Below, piece after piece: positions 7,001-8,141 of a stretch of DNA of 8,141 nt. Source of the DNA: Saprospiraceae bacterium. Lineage in GTDB: Bacteria > Bacteroidota > Bacteroidia > Chitinophagales > Saprospiraceae. The notes beneath the pieces are model-generated. The model made no database searches and was not told where the DNA came from. It saw nothing but the letters and a program-made list of their open reading frames with translations. Location of the stretch: positions 1 to 8,141 of the forward strand of contig JABDPK010000042.1 in assembly GCA_013042795.1 (NCBI GenBank). Direction: 5' to 3'. Position 1 is the first letter of the stretch. Each line of letters starts with the position of its first letter. Made by a program: the position numbers and the translations under genes.

Positions 7001-8141
7001 ATTGCAATACATTAACTGTATAACCGGTAGCTCCCTCTACTGCATTCCAGAAAAACTCGATTGAACTTGCTGTTGTACTACAGTCAGGTTGGGGAACGTC
7101 AAGGATATCAATCACTTCGACAGTATGTACTTCCGGTAATGATTCGCATCCATTATTATCTACAACAACAAGAGATATATCGAAAGACCCTGGCGAAGAT
7201 GAAGAATAACTTACCGGACCAGGTCCTGATTGATTGCCATTTATATAATTATCGTCTGACCATGCATATGTCATAATCTCACCGGGATCACCATTAAAAG
7301 TAGCCTCTGCCAATTCATTAATACACACTTCAAGTGGTGCAGATATCGATGGTTGTGGCAGCGGATTTGTATTCACAAATATTTCCACCGCCGGGCTTTG
7401 ACCGCATGGTGTATTGGCTACAGCAACGATCGGTAAATTAGTAGTGAAGTCATAATTTGTGAAATCAACAGTCGCGGTATCAAAAGGAGTACCGTTTAAG
7501 ACCCCGACCGCACCTGGTGGGAAAGTCCATTCATAAGTTGAACCTTCAAAAGGATTGATTACAAATAATTTTTCAGTCAGGTCATTCACACAGAATATAG
7601 TATCCTGTCTAAGAAAGTCCGGTGCAGCGGCTATGCCTGATGTCAATTCGAAAGGTCCGAAATCCTTAATACAGGAAGTTGTGACCTGGGCCTCTTCCCC
7701 ATATGCTCCGTCATAGAAGAAATATTCAACCCTTACAATATAAAATCCTTCGTCCGCAACTTCTACATTGATGGTATCACCATCGGCTACTGTAATTCCA
7801 TCTTCCACACGAATCCATTCAACAATTGAACCCGGGAATATCTCCGGATGATCAGGATAGAATTCTTCCATGTATTCAATATCCAGTTCGAACCAATATT
7901 GCGTACCACTTGGCGTACAAGGCCCTGCAGTCAAGTTTCCAAGGACTGTTGCAGTATCAACTGTTACAAGAATCAATGAGTCACAGCGTTCGCTATCCCA
8001 GTCCCTTTCTTCGGAGACCATTTCCAGATTAAATATCTGTTCAAATTCGTCACCGTCAAGATCAAATATTTCATTTGGCCAGATCCATTCATATTGTTCA
8101 GCATCACCATCTTCATCCCTGAACTGACAATCAAACATATA
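4014..8141 (-). CDS. Giant multidomain T9SS surface protein (PKD/Fn3/SprB, gliding-type CTD), N-terminus missing
   Basis: The frame is open to the window edge: a Tyr codon precedes the Met at 8136-8138, so that Met is internal and the signal peptide lies outside. Numbering from that Met, 1374 residues are visible. Order: acidic region (1-171); Ig-like (172-261), PKD-like (262-346), Fn3-like (349-435); Ig-like (436-517), PKD-like (518-600), two Fn3-like (602-688, 693-774); Ig-like (775-858), PKD-like (859-940), Fn3-like (945-1027); Ig-like (1028-1113); SprB-type repeat (1114-1187, with VTGGTPDYTY and VTDANGC); Ig-like (1188-1273); and a type B T9SS sorting domain (1278-1374, with YIPNV, IYDRWGELV, GVYVYVIE and final GDVTVIR). 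Such proteins cross the inner membrane by Sec and the outer membrane by T9SS, then stay on the surface or are released. A role in adhesion, gliding or biofilm is inferred; no catalytic domain is visible. The stop is followed by a strong terminator. Confidence 0.9.
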   Translation of the reverse strand, partial: YMFDCQFRDEDGDAEQYEWIWPNEIFDLDGDEFEQIFNLEMVSEERDWDSERCDSLILVTVDTATVLGNLTAGPCTPSGTQYWFELDIEYMEEFYPDHPEIFPGSIVEWIRVEDGITVADGDTINVEVADEGFYIVRVEYFFYDGAYGEEAQVTTSCIKDFGPFELTSGIAAAPDFLRQDTIFCVNDLTEKLFVINPFEGSTYEWTFPPGAVGVLNGTPFDTATVDFTNYDFTTNLPIVAVANTPCGQSPAVEIFVNTNPLPQPSISAPLEVCINELAEATFNGDPGEIMTYAWSDDNYINGNQSGPGPVSYSSSSPGSFDISLVVVDNNGCESLPEVHTVEVIDILDVPQPDCSTTASSIEFFWNAVEGATGYTVNVLQSPSGTSTIQNTDTELSVMFDGLSVNDIVEISIIANGPPPCGDSNPASIQCQALDCPDPLWEFTFFSDTSYCLNNPVDVFDFVVTGPDGTASYTGDGVSPTGTFDPAGVGIGVHTVTMTYTYQNGDCMRSRSIDVEVFPTPSVEFSVSDNEICLGESITIDDSLVDEVANWNGYDGGTVNSMGEISWDTPGLKTIILDVVSPDNLGNCEAQNTATVMVLDTVIMGDVTCTDSGLDFVLFDWDDAFSSTAFDIEYTINGGAPTTATITDSEFRVDGLMPGDEVAITVTAVSANACPSVTSTAECIAVDCTPLIFMPIECSSVGIDFVEFSWPPVNGAESYDVYIDGVFQGNQTTTTFRVDGLMPGDVVEIMVDAINATSPCPGASRSWSCTAINCPPVDFTFGNTGPHCFGPGETPIQLEVSATGGFGGGTFTWDSPYVDPVTGVFTPEDDMDMVYSINVLYEEGDCDYPASVDVEVNIYPVSNINVSDDDICVTETTTISTDFVANNMETPIWDFGPATVVSGSGFGPYEIQYDAAGTYEVSLVIDNAGCLSNTAVASIEVDPELEHPTITCGATNNSSVVFEWTQVEGVTQYVVSVDGGPQLNQVSTSYTVSGLDEGETVELTIEFLTDLECSLEPISHMCTATACPAAYFSLGAYDNEMCLDGTQSTQQLNIDIINAPNEVGNGSWSGDGISPSGLFNPSGVAPQDNIPLTYSIEYSECSYDTTVFMTLFEAPQITTVNPINPDCYLENVGEVDVSVTGGTPDYTYQVDNGAPQSSSVFSPINPGLHNMLVTDANGCTTEVTFDIIPAVEPPASIGGPLSILNAETGTYSLSTTAENIGDVIWLVNGEIICQGLDCEPVVIAGSDYPDDFELVVQVFFNEDCFIETSIRVDVFDIQKWYIPNVISASDDENSKWRMFTKGTGILVKNVRIYDRWGELVHNREINSTDSEVDLFWEGRWGDQDAQNVIQGVYVYVIEMEVEGRKVIEAGDVTVIR
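4017..4307 (-). other. T9SS type B C-terminal sorting domain
   Basis: Residues 1278-1374 match the gliding-motility-associated C-terminal domain (TIGR04131 type): YIPNV...DDENSKW, VKNVRIYDRWGELVHN, FWEGRWGD, VIQGVYVYVIE, and a C-terminal GDVTVIR ending exactly at the stop. This domain directs the protein to the type IX secretion system. It carries 12 Lys/Arg in 98 residues, in sharp contrast to the preceding region. Confidence 0.9.
4578..4799 (-). repeat. Single SprB-type repeat module
   Basis: Residues 1114-1187 show the SprB repeat pattern: NPxC (1122-1125, NPDC), a G-x-V-x-V-S-VTGGTPDYTY core (1131-1146), NPGLHNMLVTDANGC (1163-1177) and a closing beta strand. SprB is the mobile gliding adhesin of Flavobacterium johnsoniae and has many copies. 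Only one is present in the visible part here. Confidence 0.7.
5058..5306 (-). repeat. Four-cysteine Fn3-like module D
   Basis: Residues 945-1027. Cys950, Cys1011, Cys1020 and Cys1025 (x60, x8, x4), then Pro. Core VVFEWTQVEGVTQYVVSVDG and VSGLDEGETVELTI. Last Fn3-like module before the final Ig-like, SprB and sorting domains. Confidence 0.65.
5817..6062 (-). repeat. Four-cysteine Fn3-like module C
   Basis: Residues 693-774. Cys696, Cys758, Cys767 and Cys772 (x61, x8, x4), then Pro-Pro. Core VEFSWPPVNGAESYDVYIDG and FRVDGLMPGDVVEI. It sits in tandem after module B; the other super-repeat units have only one Fn3 module, so B and C look like a local duplication. Confidence 0.65.
6075..6335 (-). 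repeat. Four-cysteine Fn3-like module B
   Basis: Residues 602-688. Cys607, Cys672, Cys681 and Cys686 in the same spacing (x64, x8, x4). Core VLFDWDDAFSSTAFDIEY and FRVDGLMPGDEV. Directly followed by module C, with which it shares an identical ten-residue segment. Confidence 0.65.
6834..7094 (-). repeat. Four-cysteine Fn3-like module A
   Basis: Residues 349-435. Fn3-like core IEFFWNAVEGATGYTVNV and DGLSVNDIVEI, with Cys353, Cys419, Cys429 and Cys434 followed by Pro. The C-x65-C-x9-C-x4-C-P pattern is shared with modules B, C and D, and two disulfides are likely in the exported protein. Confidence 0.65.

Noticed and set aside
8136..8138. ATG as the true start of the giant surface protein
   Set aside because: The frame stays open to the window edge, with a Tyr codon before this Met, and no signal peptide follows it, although a T9SS-sorted protein needs one.

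Overview
The window looks like chromosomal DNA of a Bacteroidota bacterium. The last gene ends in a type IX secretion system (T9SS) C-terminal sorting domain of the gliding-motility-associated type. Start sites lack good Shine-Dalgarno sequences, and two upstream regions carry Bacteroidota-type TAnnTTTG -7 boxes. The very large PKD/Fn3-type surface protein resembles those of Saprospiria or Cytophagia-like marine or sludge lineages, but that finer placement is inference. No tRNA, rRNA, CRISPR array, insertion sequence or phage gene was seen.

Left part (1-1465, plus strand): the 3' end of an unrecognised gene, then miaE (tRNA ms2io6A37 hydroxylase), then a thiopurine/halide-thiol-type SAM methyltransferase. 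The genes are 1 and 11 bases apart, so they are probably one transcript. A hairpin covers the methyltransferase stop codon.

Middle part (1571-3015, minus strand): a 111-residue protein of unknown function, then a membrane desaturase. The desaturase resembles animal sphingolipid delta-4 desaturase (DEGS1) along its whole length, including the N-terminal Lipid_DES segment and all three histidine boxes. It has a good candidate promoter of its own. Bacterial sphingolipids are usually described as having saturated sphinganine-type bases, so this is the most interesting enzyme in the window.

Right part (3142-8141): cytidylate kinase (cmk) reads rightward from a non-ATG start. Facing it is a very long minus-strand gene for a surface protein whose N-terminus lies outside the window. 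At least 1375 residues are visible. They form a super-repeat of Ig-like, PKD-like and four-cysteine Fn3-like modules, followed by a SprB-type repeat and the T9SS sorting domain. More than 1000 residues contain almost no lysine or arginine. The gap between cmk and this gene holds two hairpin terminators.

No single pathway joins all the genes. The window combines housekeeping functions (tRNA modification, nucleotide kinase), a probable membrane-lipid modification gene and a secreted adhesin-like giant.
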